Shown: positions 50,516-60,388 of the stretch, piece by piece | Layout: every line of letters starts with the position of its first letter | How positions within the stretch are numbered: position 1 is the stretch's first letter | Origin: G963665495 sp963677785 | GTDB lineage: Bacteria; Desulfobacterota; Desulfovibrionia; Desulfovibrionales; Desulfovibrionaceae | Length of the DNA: 64,000 nt | Assembly (NCBI GenBank): GCA_963677785.2 | Contig: CAXXDH010000003.1 | Span: 2,976,001 to 3,040,000 of the forward strand | Reading direction: 5' to 3' | Translations under genes and position numbers: made by a program | The notes under the pieces: generated by a model | The model's database searches: none | Told to the model about the DNA's origin: nothing | Seen by the model: only the letters and a program-made list of their open reading frames with translations

Positions 50516-51592
50516 ATGACCTTTGATGGACAACGTTTTTTGATTACCGGGGGCTGTGGTTTTGTCGGCGCATCGTTGGCGCTCATGCTCAAAGAACGTT
50601 TTCCGAAATGCTCTGTCTGCTGTCTGGACAACCTCAAACGCCGCGGGAGCGAACTCAATGTCTCCCGTCTTGCTGCACAGGATATTCAATTTCAGCATGG
50701 GGATATCCGCAACCCGGAAGATCTGGAAGCTGCAGGGCCTGCAGACTGGTTGTTGGAATGTTCCGCCGAGCCCTCTGTTCTGGCAGGGTTCGGCGGCTCG
50801 CCGCAATACTGCGTCAATACCAATTTGACCGGCACTGCGCATTGTTTGGAGCATGCGCGTCGGTGTGGCGCGGGATTCATTTTCTTGTCCACAAGCCGCG
50901 TCTATCCCATGCGGCATGTCAACGGTCTTGGCTATGCAGAGACGGCGACACGTTTTGAGTTGTCCCCTGAGCAGCAGGTGACTGGTGTCAGCAGTGCGGG
51001 GATTGCCGAAGACTTCCCTTTGGATGGTTCCCGTTCCCTCTATGGCGCAACCAAGTTGTGCTCCGAACTGCTTATTCAGGAATATGTGGATATGTACGGC
51101 CTCAGGGCGGTCATCAACCGTTGCGGCGTGCTTGCTGGTCCCTGGCAGTTCGGCAAGGTGGACCAGGGCGTGGTCGTTCTCTGGGCTGCCAGACATTTCT
51201 GGAAAAAAAAGCTTTCCTACATCAGCTATGGCGGTCTGGGGAAACAGGTCCGGGATATTCTGCACGTTGAGGATCTTTTTGAACTGCTCGTACTGCAGAT
51301 GAGAGACATCGAAAAACATAACGGGCAGGTGTACAATGTGGGTGGAGGACGTGACAGCAGCGTTTCGTTGCTGGAGCTGACCAGGCTCTGCCAGAATGCC
51401 ACCGGGAACGAAATTGAAATCACGCCTGATCCCGAAGACAGGCCTGCTGATATCCGTATCTATCTTACGGACACCGCAAAAGTACGCAAGACTACCGGGT
51501 GGGCTCCCCGAAAAGGACCGGTGGAAATTATAAACGAAGTTGTCGACTGGCTTGGCAGGGAAGAACCACTGTTACGCCATCTACTTGCCTAA
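50516..51592 (+). CDS. NAD-dependent epimerase/dehydratase, CDP-paratose 2-epimerase-like
   Basis: 358 residues. RFLITGGCGFVGASLALML binds NAD; CLDNLKRRGSELNVSRL, LLECSAEPSVLAG, FLSTSRVYP and SRSLYGATKLCSELL (Tyr-x3-Lys) follow. The EDFPLDGSRSLYGATK segment resembles CDP-paratose 2-epimerases, which make CDP-tyvelose, but substrate cannot be fixed from sequence by eye. It is probably co-transcribed with uxs and converges on the ATPase genes at 51638. Confidence 0.85.
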   Translation: MTFDGQRFLITGGCGFVGASLALMLKERFPKCSVCCLDNLKRRGSELNVSRLAAQDIQFQHGDIRNPEDLEAAGPADWLLECSAEPSVLAGFGGSPQYCVNTNLTGTAHCLEHARRCGAGFIFLSTSRVYPMRHVNGLGYAETATRFELSPEQQVTGVSSAGIAEDFPLDGSRSLYGATKLCSELLIQEYVDMYGLRAVINRCGVLAGPWQFGKVDQGVVVLWAARHFWKKKLSYISYGGLGKQVRDILHVEDLFELLVLQMRDIEKHNGQVYNVGGGRDSSVSLLELTRLCQNATGNEIEITPDPEDRPADIRIYLTDTAKVRKTTGWAPRKGPVEIINEVVDWLGREEPLLRHLLA

Positions 51593-51637
51593 TAATCGCA
51601 CTTTCGGACGTTTCCGTTCTGTCATCGCCCGCAGTTT

Positions 51638-52906
51638 CTATCCTAAATTTTTATCCAGCTGCTGGATAAGCTCCTCAATATTCTGCTCCGAGTCTATCAC
51701 AAGATTGGTATCCGCTTCATCCGCATCTTCGGGCATGCCCGGTTCAATGCTGAGGGACGTTGCTTTGTTGGCTACCTGCCGGGTTGGAATCGCAGAAGCG
51801 ATGTCGGTTGCGGCAGCGGGACCGGGCTGAAAATCGCGGTCTATCAACGGCGATGCATAATCCTGCACGCTCAAGGTTTTTGCTTTGGGATCCTGAAAAT
51901 GGGCGGACGGGGCTGTGAAGTTCTTTCTTTGCAGCAGATAGTTTCTGTAACGGTCCTCAGTGAACATACCGTCTTCCGAGGCCACCTGGATGATGTTTTC
52001 CAGGGTTGAGATTTTGTTTTCACGCAGGGTGTTTTTGACGGCAGTGGTGTTTATCAGGACGGAAAGCAAAGGAACACGGAAGTTGAGATTGGGCATTTTC
52101 CAAAGCCGCTGCACCATGATGGCTCTGAGCGTTGAAGCCAGTTGCAGGCGAACCAGTTCCTGAATTTCGGGATCAAACGCGCTGCAGATTCTGTAGATGG
52201 CCTCCTCGGAGTTACCGGCATGGAGCGTACCGAATACCAGGTGGCCGGATTCGGCGATGTTCAGTGTTTCCTGAATGACTTCAGGTTCTCTGAGTTCGCC
52301 AACCAGAATGACGTCCGGCATTTGCCTGAGGCTGTCTACCAGCGCTTCGCGAAAGGAGTGGAAGTGAACTCCAAGTTCACGTTGTTCAAAAAAGCATTTC
52401 TGGCTTTGGAAACGGTACTCGATCGGATCTTCAAGCGTCAGAACGTGCGCGTTTCTGGTTATGTTGATTTCATTCAGCATGGCGGCAATGGTCGAGGTTT
52501 TACCGCTTCCGGTAGGTCCGCAGAACAAAATCAGCCCATGTGGCGCCTTGCAAAGCTCTTTGAGCGAAGGGTGCAGGTTAAGCGCGTCCAATGAGGGCAC
52601 GGCCGCAGGCAGGAGCCGGATGGAGAGGCTCAGGCCGCGGGATGTGTTGGCGATATTGAAGCGGACGGAACAAGGGGGCATGAATCGCGAAGTATCCACA
52701 GACCAATGCCTGCGCAAGTGGGCCATTTGTCTGGCATCAAGAAGCTGTTTGACGAGCGCGTCGACCTCCTCCGGCTTGTAGACAACGTTTGGTTGTTTAT
52801 AGACTTCTCCAAACTTGCGCACAACCACAGGGTGTCCGCCGGCAATATGAATGTCGCTGATCTCTTGCGCCGCACAGGTAATGATGAGTTTATGTAATCG
52901 CTTCAT
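51638..52906 (-). CDS. PilT/PilU-like secretion or retraction ATPase
   Basis: 422 residues from ATG 52906 behind GGAG; a TTG at 52921 is an alternative. RecA-type core: Walker A FCGPTGSGKTSTIAA (about 130-144), Asp box LTLEDPIEYRF, Walker B DVILVGELREPEV and His box FGTLHAGNSEEA. The residues after about 335 form a non-conserved tail (LQRKNFTAPSAHFQDPKAKT, then an acidic end) not found in ordinary PilT. The gene follows a PilB/GspE-like gene with 22 bases between. No pilin, PilC or secretin gene lies nearby. Confidence 0.87.
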   Translation of the reverse strand: MKRLHKLIITCAAQEISDIHIAGGHPVVVRKFGEVYKQPNVVYKPEEVDALVKQLLDARQMAHLRRHWSVDTSRFMPPCSVRFNIANTSRGLSLSIRLLPAAVPSLDALNLHPSLKELCKAPHGLILFCGPTGSGKTSTIAAMLNEINITRNAHVLTLEDPIEYRFQSQKCFFEQRELGVHFHSFREALVDSLRQMPDVILVGELREPEVIQETLNIAESGHLVFGTLHAGNSEEAIYRICSAFDPEIQELVRLQLASTLRAIMVQRLWKMPNLNFRVPLLSVLINTTAVKNTLRENKISTLENIIQVASEDGMFTEDRYRNYLLQRKNFTAPSAHFQDPKAKTLSVQDYASPLIDRDFQPGPAAATDIASAIPTRQVANKATSLSIEPGMPEDADEADTNLVIDSEQNIEELIQQLDKNLG

Positions 52907-52928
52907 GACTTGCTCCGACAATGACTGA

Positions 52929-54677
52929 TTAATTCGAGTAAATTTTCAAAAATTCTTCAAAAGAGGTTATTCCTTCAAGTACTTTTGCTGCAGCATTAAG
53001 ACGCAACGTCCGAAAAGATCGCGAGTCGATTGCAATCTGTTTTATTTCCGTTGAAGATGCGCGTTGCAAGATAGCATGGCGGATTGAATCGTTGATGTCC
53101 ATCACTTCACACACGGCAACTCGTCCGCTATAACCGGTGTTGTTGCAAGAGGTACAGCCGTTGCTTTTGTAAAATTTGACTTTTTTGTTTTGCGGTATAC
53201 CCATCATTTTCAATTCATCGGGCGGAGCAAGATATTCTTGGCGGCATTTTTCGCAAAGCCGCCGTACAAGGCGCTGGGCAACAACAACATTGAGAGTTGA
53301 AGCGATCAGAAATGGTTCGACACCCATTTCCACGAAACGAGTCACCGCTCCGGGTGCATCGTTTGTGTGCAGGGTGCTCAGCACCTTATGACCCGTAAGC
53401 GAGCTTTCGATGGCGATGGTGGCGGTTTCCTGGTCGCGTATTTCACCGACGAGGATAACGTCCGGGTCCTGACGTAGTATGGAACGCAGACCAGATGCGA
53501 ATGTCATGCCCGCCTTGCGGTTCAGCTGTACCTGGGCAACCCCGTCAAGCTGATATTCCACCGGATCTTCCAGCGTGACAATATTGATGTTGGGTTTGTT
53601 GATGCGTTGCAGTAGCGAATAGAGCAGGGTCGTTTTACCGCTGCCGGTGGGACCCGTGGCGAGGATCATGCCGTGGGCTCTTTTGGTCGCCTCTTCAATC
53701 TTGTTCTGTTCTTCCGAGCGCAAGCCCAGCTGTTCCAATGTACGCGGTTTGGCTGTCTGGTCCAGAAGGCGCATGACGATTTTTTCCCCATGCGTGGTGG
53801 GCAGGGAGGAAGCACGAACGCTAATTTTGCTGTTGTCCGTGGTAAAGGAGAATCTGCCGTCCTGGGGGATGCGCGTTACGGAAATATCCATGTTGGAAAG
53901 CAGTTTCAATCGCGAACACAGAGGCAGGAATATGGATTTGGGGAGCGAGAGAAATTCGACAAGCTCTCCATCAATGCGAAAGCGGAGGGATACTTTGTCC
54001 TGCATCGGCATAAGGTGGATGTCACTGGTATGGCGTTTGACCGCCTGGACCAGAATGGTATTGGCCAGCCTGACGACCGGGGCATCCTGGGCAAGGGCTT
54101 CCGCCTTGAAATTGTCGAGTTTCTCCAGATCAGACTCAAAAGATGAAGAGTCGTTTTCAGCGAACTCCTCAAGCAGGCCCCGTGTGCTTTCATCTGCCCG
54201 TTGTACCATCGATCCATAGAGCGCGTTCATCAGAATGCTCAGGTTCTGATGGGTGGTGATCATGGGTTCGACATCAACCTGTTCCTGGGTGGTTATCCAG
54301 TCGAGGCCGGTAATGTCCGTCGGATCGAGCACCGCGACCCGCAGAAGGCCGTCTTCGAATTCTACGGGAGCAAGCTGGTATTGTCTGGCAATATCTTCCG
54401 GCACCAGTTTGACAAGCTCCGGTTCGGGCTGCTCATTTGATGGTTCGTAAATATCAAGCTTCAGCTGTTGGCTGACTGCCGTCATTATCTGGTCGGCCGT
54501 AAGATAGCCGTTATTGATCAGCCATTGTCCTAGTTTGACTTTATCCTTTTTCTGCTCTGCAAGCGCTTTGGTAAGCTCTTCTTCGTCCAACAGGTTGCTT
54601 TCTATAAGGATTTCACCAAGCTTTTTCCGTTGTCGCCAAGGGCGCGGACTGACTGGTTCGGAATTTGAATAGGGCAT
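52929..54677 (-). CDS. PilB/GspE-like type IV pilus or type II secretion ATPase
   Basis: 582 residues from ATG 54677 behind AGGATAT. The N-terminal MshEN domain (about 20-150: LGEILIESNLLDEEELTKAL, LGQWLINNGYLTADQI) may bind cyclic di-GMP. The ATPase core has Walker A ATGPTGSGKTTLLYSLL, Asp box TLEDPVEYQLDGVAQ, Walker B DPDVILVGEIRDQET and His box VLSTLHTNDAPGA. A zinc-binding tetra-Cys region follows: CEKCRQEY and CTSCNNTGYSGR. All motifs are present, so it should be an active extension or export motor. It is paired with the PilT-like gene. Confidence 0.92.
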   Translation of the reverse strand: MPYSNSEPVSPRPWRQRKKLGEILIESNLLDEEELTKALAEQKKDKVKLGQWLINNGYLTADQIMTAVSQQLKLDIYEPSNEQPEPELVKLVPEDIARQYQLAPVEFEDGLLRVAVLDPTDITGLDWITTQEQVDVEPMITTHQNLSILMNALYGSMVQRADESTRGLLEEFAENDSSSFESDLEKLDNFKAEALAQDAPVVRLANTILVQAVKRHTSDIHLMPMQDKVSLRFRIDGELVEFLSLPKSIFLPLCSRLKLLSNMDISVTRIPQDGRFSFTTDNSKISVRASSLPTTHGEKIVMRLLDQTAKPRTLEQLGLRSEEQNKIEEATKRAHGMILATGPTGSGKTTLLYSLLQRINKPNINIVTLEDPVEYQLDGVAQVQLNRKAGMTFASGLRSILRQDPDVILVGEIRDQETATIAIESSLTGHKVLSTLHTNDAPGAVTRFVEMGVEPFLIASTLNVVVAQRLVRRLCEKCRQEYLAPPDELKMMGIPQNKKVKFYKSNGCTSCNNTGYSGRVAVCEVMDINDSIRHAILQRASSTEIKQIAIDSRSFRTLRLNAAAKVLEGITSFEEFLKIYSN

Positions 54678-54849
54678 ATAATATCCTATGCAAAAAAAGA
54701 ACAAAACGTAAGATGTTACCGCAAACAAAAATGTCTATCTGGATCAGTGAGGTGGTCGTTGTGTCCCATTATCAACTTCATTACAATATCAAAAAGACGT
54801 GCTTGATGGAAGACCTTTGTCTTACTAATTAAATTATTAAGGAGTGCAT

Positions 54850-56268
54850 ATGGCTGGTGCAAGTCCGATCTGGAAGCGCACAAGTTTTCGTCTGTCTTTG
54901 TGGTATTCGACTATTTTTATATGTAGTACATTTATATTATTTACGCTTAGTTATTTCCTCCTGAGTGAGTTGATTCGTGAAAGCGATCGTAAAGTGGCAA
55001 CCAGCAAACTGGCGAGTTATCAACAGACCGACCGGCAGGAAGGGCTGGGTGCGCTGATTAGACAATTACGTCAAGACAATACCATAAATTCACGAACAGG
55101 GATTTTTGTGCGCATCGCGGACCCCTTGAACCGGACTATGTTTTTGACATTGCCGCAAGGGTGCGATCCGGTTTCCGCGGAGGATGTGGCTCCTGCGCAG
55201 TTTCTCGGTCAGGGGAACTGGCTGCTTTTCGTTTCCAAAAAAAGCGGTGAGTCGCTCGAAATCACTAGCCGCCAGCTGGCTAATGGGGTCAATATGCAGG
55301 TGGGATTCGGCTCCAGCACGCGTCGCCGCATCCTGGGACATTTCAAACGCAGTTTTGTGTTCATCATGGGGCCGGTCATCCTTCTCGGCATTGCCGGGGG
55401 CTATCTGCTTGCGCATCGTTCCTTGCGCCCGGTGAGAGATCTGATTGAAACCGTTCGGGGTATCGACGCGGGCCATATGGAAACACGCGTCCCCATGCGC
55501 AATACCGGTGATGAGCTGGATGATCTGGTGTTGTTGTTCAACCGCATGCTGGAACGCATCCAGACGTTGATTGTAGGGATGCGTTCGTCTTTGGACAATG
55601 TGGCGCATGACCTGCGTACGCCCTTGACCCGGCTTCGGGGCGGATTGGAAAGAGTGCTGATTTCTGGAGAATGCGCGCCGCAACGGTTGGAGATGCTGCA
55701 GGACTCTTTGGAAGAGACCGACAGGATCTCCACGATGCTGGCCATGCTGATGGATATTTCCGAGGCTGAAACCGGCGCCATGCGCCTGAACCGGGAAGAC
55801 ACGGCGCTTGCTCCCATTATCAGCTCGGTATGCGACCTGTACGAATACGTTGCCGAGGAAAAAAATATTTCTTTGGATGCGGCTATTCCCGAAGATCTGG
55901 CTGCGTATGTGGATTCGGGACGTATAGGTCAGATTCTGGCAAATCTTGTCGACAATGCTATCAAATATACCGAGTCCGGGGGAGAAGTGTTTATAACCGG
56001 ACGGGTTACGGCAGACATGGCCGTGGTCGAGGTACGCGATACGGGCATTGGTGTGCCTGAAGATGATGTCGTGCACATTTTCGACAGACTGTACCGGGCC
56101 GATAAAAGCCGTTCTGAGCGGGGGCTGGGGCTTGGACTCAGCTTGGTCCAGGCCATAGTCGGAGCGCATGACGGTCATATCGAGGTGGAAAGCGAAGAAG
56201 GCAATGGCTCAAGCTTTATTGTCTGGCTGCCGCGCTTTGGAAAAAGTAAAAATGATAAAACTATCTAA
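54850..56268 (+). CDS. Sensor histidine kinase (HAMP, HisKA, HATPase)
   Basis: 472 residues from ATG 54850, 5 bases after GGAG; a GTG at 54844 is also in frame. Two membrane segments (about 14-38 and 175-195, VFIMGPVILLGIAGGYLLA) flank a periplasmic sensor of about 130 residues. Then a HAMP linker (RPVRDLIETVRGIDAGHMET), HisKA (NVAHDLRTPLTRLRGGLE, phospho-His about 253), N box NLVDNAIKYTESGG, and G boxes VRDTGIGVPEDDV and RGLGLGLSLVQA. The build resembles CusS/heavy-metal kinases, yet no partner response regulator is adjacent; a transposase lies downstream. Confidence 0.92.
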   Translation: MAGASPIWKRTSFRLSLWYSTIFICSTFILFTLSYFLLSELIRESDRKVATSKLASYQQTDRQEGLGALIRQLRQDNTINSRTGIFVRIADPLNRTMFLTLPQGCDPVSAEDVAPAQFLGQGNWLLFVSKKSGESLEITSRQLANGVNMQVGFGSSTRRRILGHFKRSFVFIMGPVILLGIAGGYLLAHRSLRPVRDLIETVRGIDAGHMETRVPMRNTGDELDDLVLLFNRMLERIQTLIVGMRSSLDNVAHDLRTPLTRLRGGLERVLISGECAPQRLEMLQDSLEETDRISTMLAMLMDISEAETGAMRLNREDTALAPIISSVCDLYEYVAEEKNISLDAAIPEDLAAYVDSGRIGQILANLVDNAIKYTESGGEVFITGRVTADMAVVEVRDTGIGVPEDDVVHIFDRLYRADKSRSERGLGLGLSLVQAIVGAHDGHIEVESEEGNGSSFIVWLPRFGKSKNDKTI

Positions 56269-56384
56269 AATTATTTAATATTATAAGCATGTTATGAGTT
56301 TTACTTTTTTGTCTTCGTTTTGATGCGCAACAATCTCCCTGTCGTTCTTTTTCGTGCTGCTGGTGAAAAAATCATTGTTGAGGA

Positions 56385-57626
56385 CACTTTTTCAAAAAAA
56401 GGCCGCAAAGGGTGGTCCTCTCATGTTTAATCGTGTATGCTGATCCAAATTTTAAGTAACCGCTGATTTAATCCCGAGTTATGATCGTCAACAGATTGAT
56501 TTTCCAGTATAGTCCTCTCATCCATGGGAGGAATTCATGAAACAGCTCAGTTTTAGTGACGTCGAATACAGTTTGCGCAAACGGATGACGAAACGAGAAG
56601 AATTTCTGCGGGCTATGGATGAGTTCATTCCCTGGGAAGAATGGGTGTCCTACATTGAACCTTACTACCCGAAAGGTCAGCGCGGACGTCCGCCTATGGG
56701 CATTGAAAAAATGCTGCGCATGTATCTTTTACAGTGCTGGTACAACCTTTCGGATGAAGGCGTGGAAGATGCCATTTACGACAGCTATGCTTTGCGCTGG
56801 TTCATGAAAATCGATTTTGTCGACGAACAGGTGCCGGATGCCACAACGTTGCTTAAGTTTCGGCATTTGCTGGAGAAGCACAATATTGCCAAGGTTTTTT
56901 TCCAGGCATTTACCTCCACGCTTGAGAAGTGCGGTTATATGATGCGCGGTGGCAGCATTGTGGATGCCACGCTTATTCAGGCTCCGAGCTCGACCAAGAA
57001 TGAAAAGAAGGAGCGCGATCCCGAGATGCGCCAGACGAAGAAAGGCAATCAGTATTATTTCGGTATGAAGTCCCTTGGCGTGGTTGCTGGTAGCGGCTAT
57101 GTGCACAGCCTGGAAACCACTGCCGCCAATGTTCATGATATAACGGTGGCATCACGCCTCCTTCGTGAAGACGACGAGGTGGCCTACGGGGATGCCGGCT
57201 ACATCGGCATTGAAAAACGGGAGGAGATAGCCGGGAATGAGCACCTTTGCTCCATTGACTACAGCATTAACCGGCGAGTGGGGAGCATACAGACAGTTCC
57301 TGACGATCTTCCCAATTGGGAGAAATTCATTGAGCGGCGTAAATCTTCGGTCCGCTCCAAAGTGGAGCACCCATTTTTGATCGTCAAGCGGTTCTTTGGG
57401 TACAGCAAGACAGTGTACCGTGGCCTGGCAAAAAAATACGCACCGGCTGCATATGCTGTTCACCAGCGCGAACCTCTTGATGTGCATCCGGGCTGGCAGG
57501 CCACTGCCAGCCAGAGGAAACGTGCGTCCTTTTCACCAGAAAAGGCGTTTTTTAGGGAAAATAGCATCACAAAACGAAGGAATTTTGACCCAAAAGGGCT
57601 CCAAACTCTGATTTTTTGAAAATATT
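56385..57626 (+). mobile_element. IS5-family insertion sequence, degraded (approximate bounds)
   Basis: Bounds are tentative. CACTTTTTCAAAAAAAGG (56385-56402) and, inverted, TTTTTTGAAAAT (57612-57623) could be remains of the terminal repeats, but the match is short. The transposase gene inside carries a frameshift. Base composition is like that of the host, unlike the ISAs1 element. Confidence 0.5.
56537..57619 (+). pseudogene. IS5-family transposase with a frameshift at an A7 tract
   Basis: The ATG at 56537 follows GGGAGG. The DDE core is present: GGSIVDATLIQAPSS, GMKSLGVVAGSGYVHSLETT, TAANVHDI, YGDAGYIGIEKRE and RSKVEHPFLIVKRFFGYSKTVYRGLA. After YRGLAK the frame runs into unrelated sequence. 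Removing one A from the run of seven at 57430-57436 restores the family C-terminus, KNTHRLHMLFTSANLLMCIR, which is open in the other frame to 57611. So a one-base insertion (or reliance on transcript slippage) has split the gene. Fifty or so C-terminal residues are affected. Confidence 0.85.
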
Positions 57627-57760
57627 CGGCGACTATTTCAAAGGAACCTTATTGATAAGTGCTTCCTTAATTTCGGTATTGTCGTGTAAAGACACTCCGG
57701 AAGGTATGCCCGCATTCTTTGCTCAGAGATCATGGACAATATTTTTAACAGGAGGGTGTC

Positions 57761-59716
57761 ATGGCCAAAGGCATGTCGTTAGCGAAAAAGCTTGCTCTGG
57801 GATTCGGTATTGTTTTGTTTCTCCTGTTGTGTATCAGCTTGATAGCCTATTATGCCCTGGGGACGGCTACAGACGGATTTATGCAGTATCGTGGTCTTGC
57901 GCGTGATACGAATCTCATGGGCGGAATGCAGGCCAACATGTTGATGGTACGGATGAATGTAAAAGATTTTATTCTCACTGGCGCTGAAAAGGATATCGAA
58001 CAGTACAACTCCTATTGGAAAGCAATGGATGAGCTGGTCAACAGGGCGCAGGATGAAATCAAGAATCCGGAACGAGCGGCATTGGTGGACTCCATTGATT
58101 CTATCAGCGTGACCTACAATGATGGTTTTGAGAAATTGAAACAATTCAAGATCGCCCGGAATCAGAATCTGGATGTGCTTAATGCCAACGGGCCGCGTAT
58201 TGAGAAGGCCCTGAGTAAAATAATGACTTCGGCAGAAGCCGACGAGGACGTTAGCGCGGCATTCAACGCGGCCATGGCTCTGCGCAGCCTGCTGCTGGCC
58301 AGATTGTACGTGCTCAAATTTCTGGAAGACAACCAGCAGACGCATGTGGACCGGGTGGAAAAGGAGATGATGACCTTTGCTGATTATCTGAACATTTTGG
58401 ACAAAGAGATCGAAAATCCCGAACGCAGGAGTTTGTTGCAACAAGTCAAGGAACTCAGCGACATTTACCAGCCCACGTTCATGAAGATGTCCGAGGTGAT
58501 TTTCGATAGGAACAAGGTCATCAATCAACTGGACGAACTCGGTCCGCAGCTTGCCAGAGAGGTCGACAATGTCAAACTGTCTGTAAAAGCTGAGCAGGAT
58601 GACCTGGGGCCCAAGGTACAGGCTGCCAATGCGCAGGCCTCGCAGCTGGCTGTCGGCATAGCGATTTTCGCTATTCTTGCCGGCATCGGCATTGCCCTGT
58701 TCATTACGCGTATCGTGCTGCGCCAACTGGGCAAGGATCCGGCCGTGATCGCCGACATTGCGCAAAAGATTTCCACCGGAGACCTGCAGTTGCAGTTCGA
58801 CCAGACCGACAAAGGCGATATAGGCGTTTACGGGGACATGAAGACCATGGCCGAGCGTCTGACCAATGTGGTCAGCGAGGTGCAGGCCGCTTCGGAGAAT
58901 GTGGCTTCAGGCAGTGAAGAGCTGTCTTCCTCCGCCGTCAGCATGTCTCAGGGCGCCACCGAACAGGCCAGCAGCGTGGAGGAAATATCTTCCAGCATGG
59001 AGCAGATGACCGCGAATATCCAGCAGAACGTGGATAATGCCAAGCAGACCGAACAAATCGCCGTCCAGTCCGCCGGCGACGCCGAGGAAGGAGGCAAGGC
59101 CGTACAACAGACCGTGGATGCCATGAAACAGATCGCCGAGAAAATTTCCATCATCGGCGAAATCGCCAGACAGACCAATTTGCTGGCCCTGAACGCGGCC
59201 ATTGAAGCGGCGCGCGCGGGCGAACAGGGCAAAGGCTTCGCGGTTGTCGCGGCGGAAGTCAGGAAACTGGCCGAGCGCAGCGGCGAGGCTGCCAGTGAAA
59301 TTCGCGAACTGTCCGCCTCCAGTGTGGAAATTGCCGAGCGGGCCGGAGAAATGCTCGTGACCATCGTCCCCAACATCAAACGGACTGCGGAACTGGTTCA
59401 GGAGATAGCAGCTGCTTCCGAAGAACAGAACGCAGGCTCTTCACAGATAAACAAGGCCATTCAACAGCTCGATACGGTGGTACAGCAGAACGCTTCCGCT
59501 TCGGAAGAAATGGCTTCCACCAGCGAGGAGCTTTCCAGCCAGGCCCAGCAGCTGATGTCCTCCATGGCTTTTTTCAAGATCGGAGGATATAGTTCGAGCC
59601 CCAGAAAGGCGCTTCCGCCAAAGGCGACTCCGGCCAAGCCTCCTGTCGATTCCGGTAGCCAGGTTATGCTCGAAATGGGGGATGACGACGGAGATGATGA
59701 CTTCCAGAAGTTTTAG
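57761..59716 (+). CDS. Methyl-accepting chemotaxis protein (HBM-like sensor)
   Basis: 651 residues, ATG behind AGGAGGGTG. Membrane segments at about 10-31 and 293-313 enclose a 260-residue helical sensor of the HBM (helical bimodular) kind (MLMVRMNVKDFILTGAEKDI). HAMP (about 315-366) leads to a long signalling coiled coil; the hairpin tip IGEIARQTNLLALNAAIEAA is near 465-484, followed by GEQGKGFAVVAAEVRKLAER. The tail is short and acidic (DDDGDDDFQKF) without a CheR-binding pentapeptide. HBM receptors often sense organic acids; the ligand here is unknown. A terminator follows at 59815. Confidence 0.94.
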   Translation: MAKGMSLAKKLALGFGIVLFLLLCISLIAYYALGTATDGFMQYRGLARDTNLMGGMQANMLMVRMNVKDFILTGAEKDIEQYNSYWKAMDELVNRAQDEIKNPERAALVDSIDSISVTYNDGFEKLKQFKIARNQNLDVLNANGPRIEKALSKIMTSAEADEDVSAAFNAAMALRSLLLARLYVLKFLEDNQQTHVDRVEKEMMTFADYLNILDKEIENPERRSLLQQVKELSDIYQPTFMKMSEVIFDRNKVINQLDELGPQLAREVDNVKLSVKAEQDDLGPKVQAANAQASQLAVGIAIFAILAGIGIALFITRIVLRQLGKDPAVIADIAQKISTGDLQLQFDQTDKGDIGVYGDMKTMAERLTNVVSEVQAASENVASGSEELSSSAVSMSQGATEQASSVEEISSSMEQMTANIQQNVDNAKQTEQIAVQSAGDAEEGGKAVQQTVDAMKQIAEKISIIGEIARQTNLLALNAAIEAARAGEQGKGFAVVAAEVRKLAERSGEAASEIRELSASSVEIAERAGEMLVTIVPNIKRTAELVQEIAAASEEQNAGSSQINKAIQQLDTVVQQNASASEEMASTSEELSSQAQQLMSSMAFFKIGGYSSSPRKALPPKATPAKPPVDSGSQVMLEMGDDDGDDDFQKF

Positions 59717-59814
59717 AGTATCGTAATCTTGAAAAGATCCAGATGCTCTTGTGCATTGGGATTCGAGCCTTGTTTCAAGGCGAAAATGCGCTAAAGCCGC
59801 AGACGGAGAAAAAA

Positions 59815-59845
59815 ACGGAGTTCCTGATGGGAGCTCCGTTTTTTT
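59815..59845 (+). terminator. Rho-independent terminator after the chemoreceptor gene
   Basis: ACGGAGTTCC-TGAT-GGGAGCTCCGT hairpin (one mismatched pair) followed by a run of seven T. Confidence 0.82.
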
Positions 59846-59931
59846 CCGGAAAAACCGCGTGAAAACCTGTCGCAAATCAAAATCAAAACACGTACACTGC
59901 CGCCTCAGCAATAGAATTCAAGGAGAATGAC

Positions 59932-60333
59932 ATGAACGTTGATTTGCCCATGTTGGGCGTGTTGTTTCTGCTGGTCTGCGTGGTGATGGGGCGTATGATT
60001 CTGGTCAAGGCCCGAAAAAAAATTTCCGAGACGGTGCAGAGGCAAATTTTTCAGTCCTTTGCCAAAGTGCGCGTCTACGCCATGATACCGGTAATCGTGC
60101 TATTGGTTTGTTTTATCGCCTTTTCCCATTTTTCTATCATTACCAAGGGCGACCTGATCGGTTTCATGGGCGTGCTGGCCCTGATTACCATCGTCACCCA
60201 GGTCATGATTTATAAAAAGTTCACCGCATCCGACCTGCCCAAGGACTATCTGCGTTCTCAAACGTTTTCTGCAGGGTTAACATTACTCGGCGTTTTGGGA
60301 TATATCGCTGCCGTGATTTTTTCCGGGCAGTAA
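59932..60333 (+). CDS. Small uncharacterised membrane protein
   Basis: 133 residues, ATG behind AAGGAGAA. Four hydrophobic segments: about 7-25 (MLGVLFLLVCVVMGRMIL), 50-67 (AMIPVIVLLVCFIAFSHF), 76-94 and 112-130. A basic, amphipathic stretch follows the first segment (KARKKISETVQRQIFQSFAK). I do not recognise a family. A 30-base palindrome follows its stop codon. Confidence 0.72.
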   Translation: MNVDLPMLGVLFLLVCVVMGRMILVKARKKISETVQRQIFQSFAKVRVYAMIPVIVLLVCFIAFSHFSIITKGDLIGFMGVLALITIVTQVMIYKKFTASDLPKDYLRSQTFSAGLTLLGVLGYIAAVIFSGQ

Positions 60334-60350
60334 GCAATAACAGATTTCAA

Positions 60351-60380
60351 TGCTTCAGGGGGCCCGGGCCCCCTGAAGCA
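60351..60380. repeat. Perfect 30-base palindrome
   Basis: TGCTTCAGGGGGCCC is followed directly by its exact inverse (GGGCCCCCTGAAGCA) with no loop. It lies between convergent genes. It lacks a T run on either side, so it could be a bidirectional terminator or a protein site. Confidence 0.7.
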
Positions 60381-60388
60381 TACGTGGT

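Noticed and set aside
56537..57619. Programmed minus-one frameshifting in the IS5-type transposase
   Set aside because: The restored frame needs a plus-one shift (loss of one A), not the usual minus-one shift, so mutation or transcript slippage is more likely.
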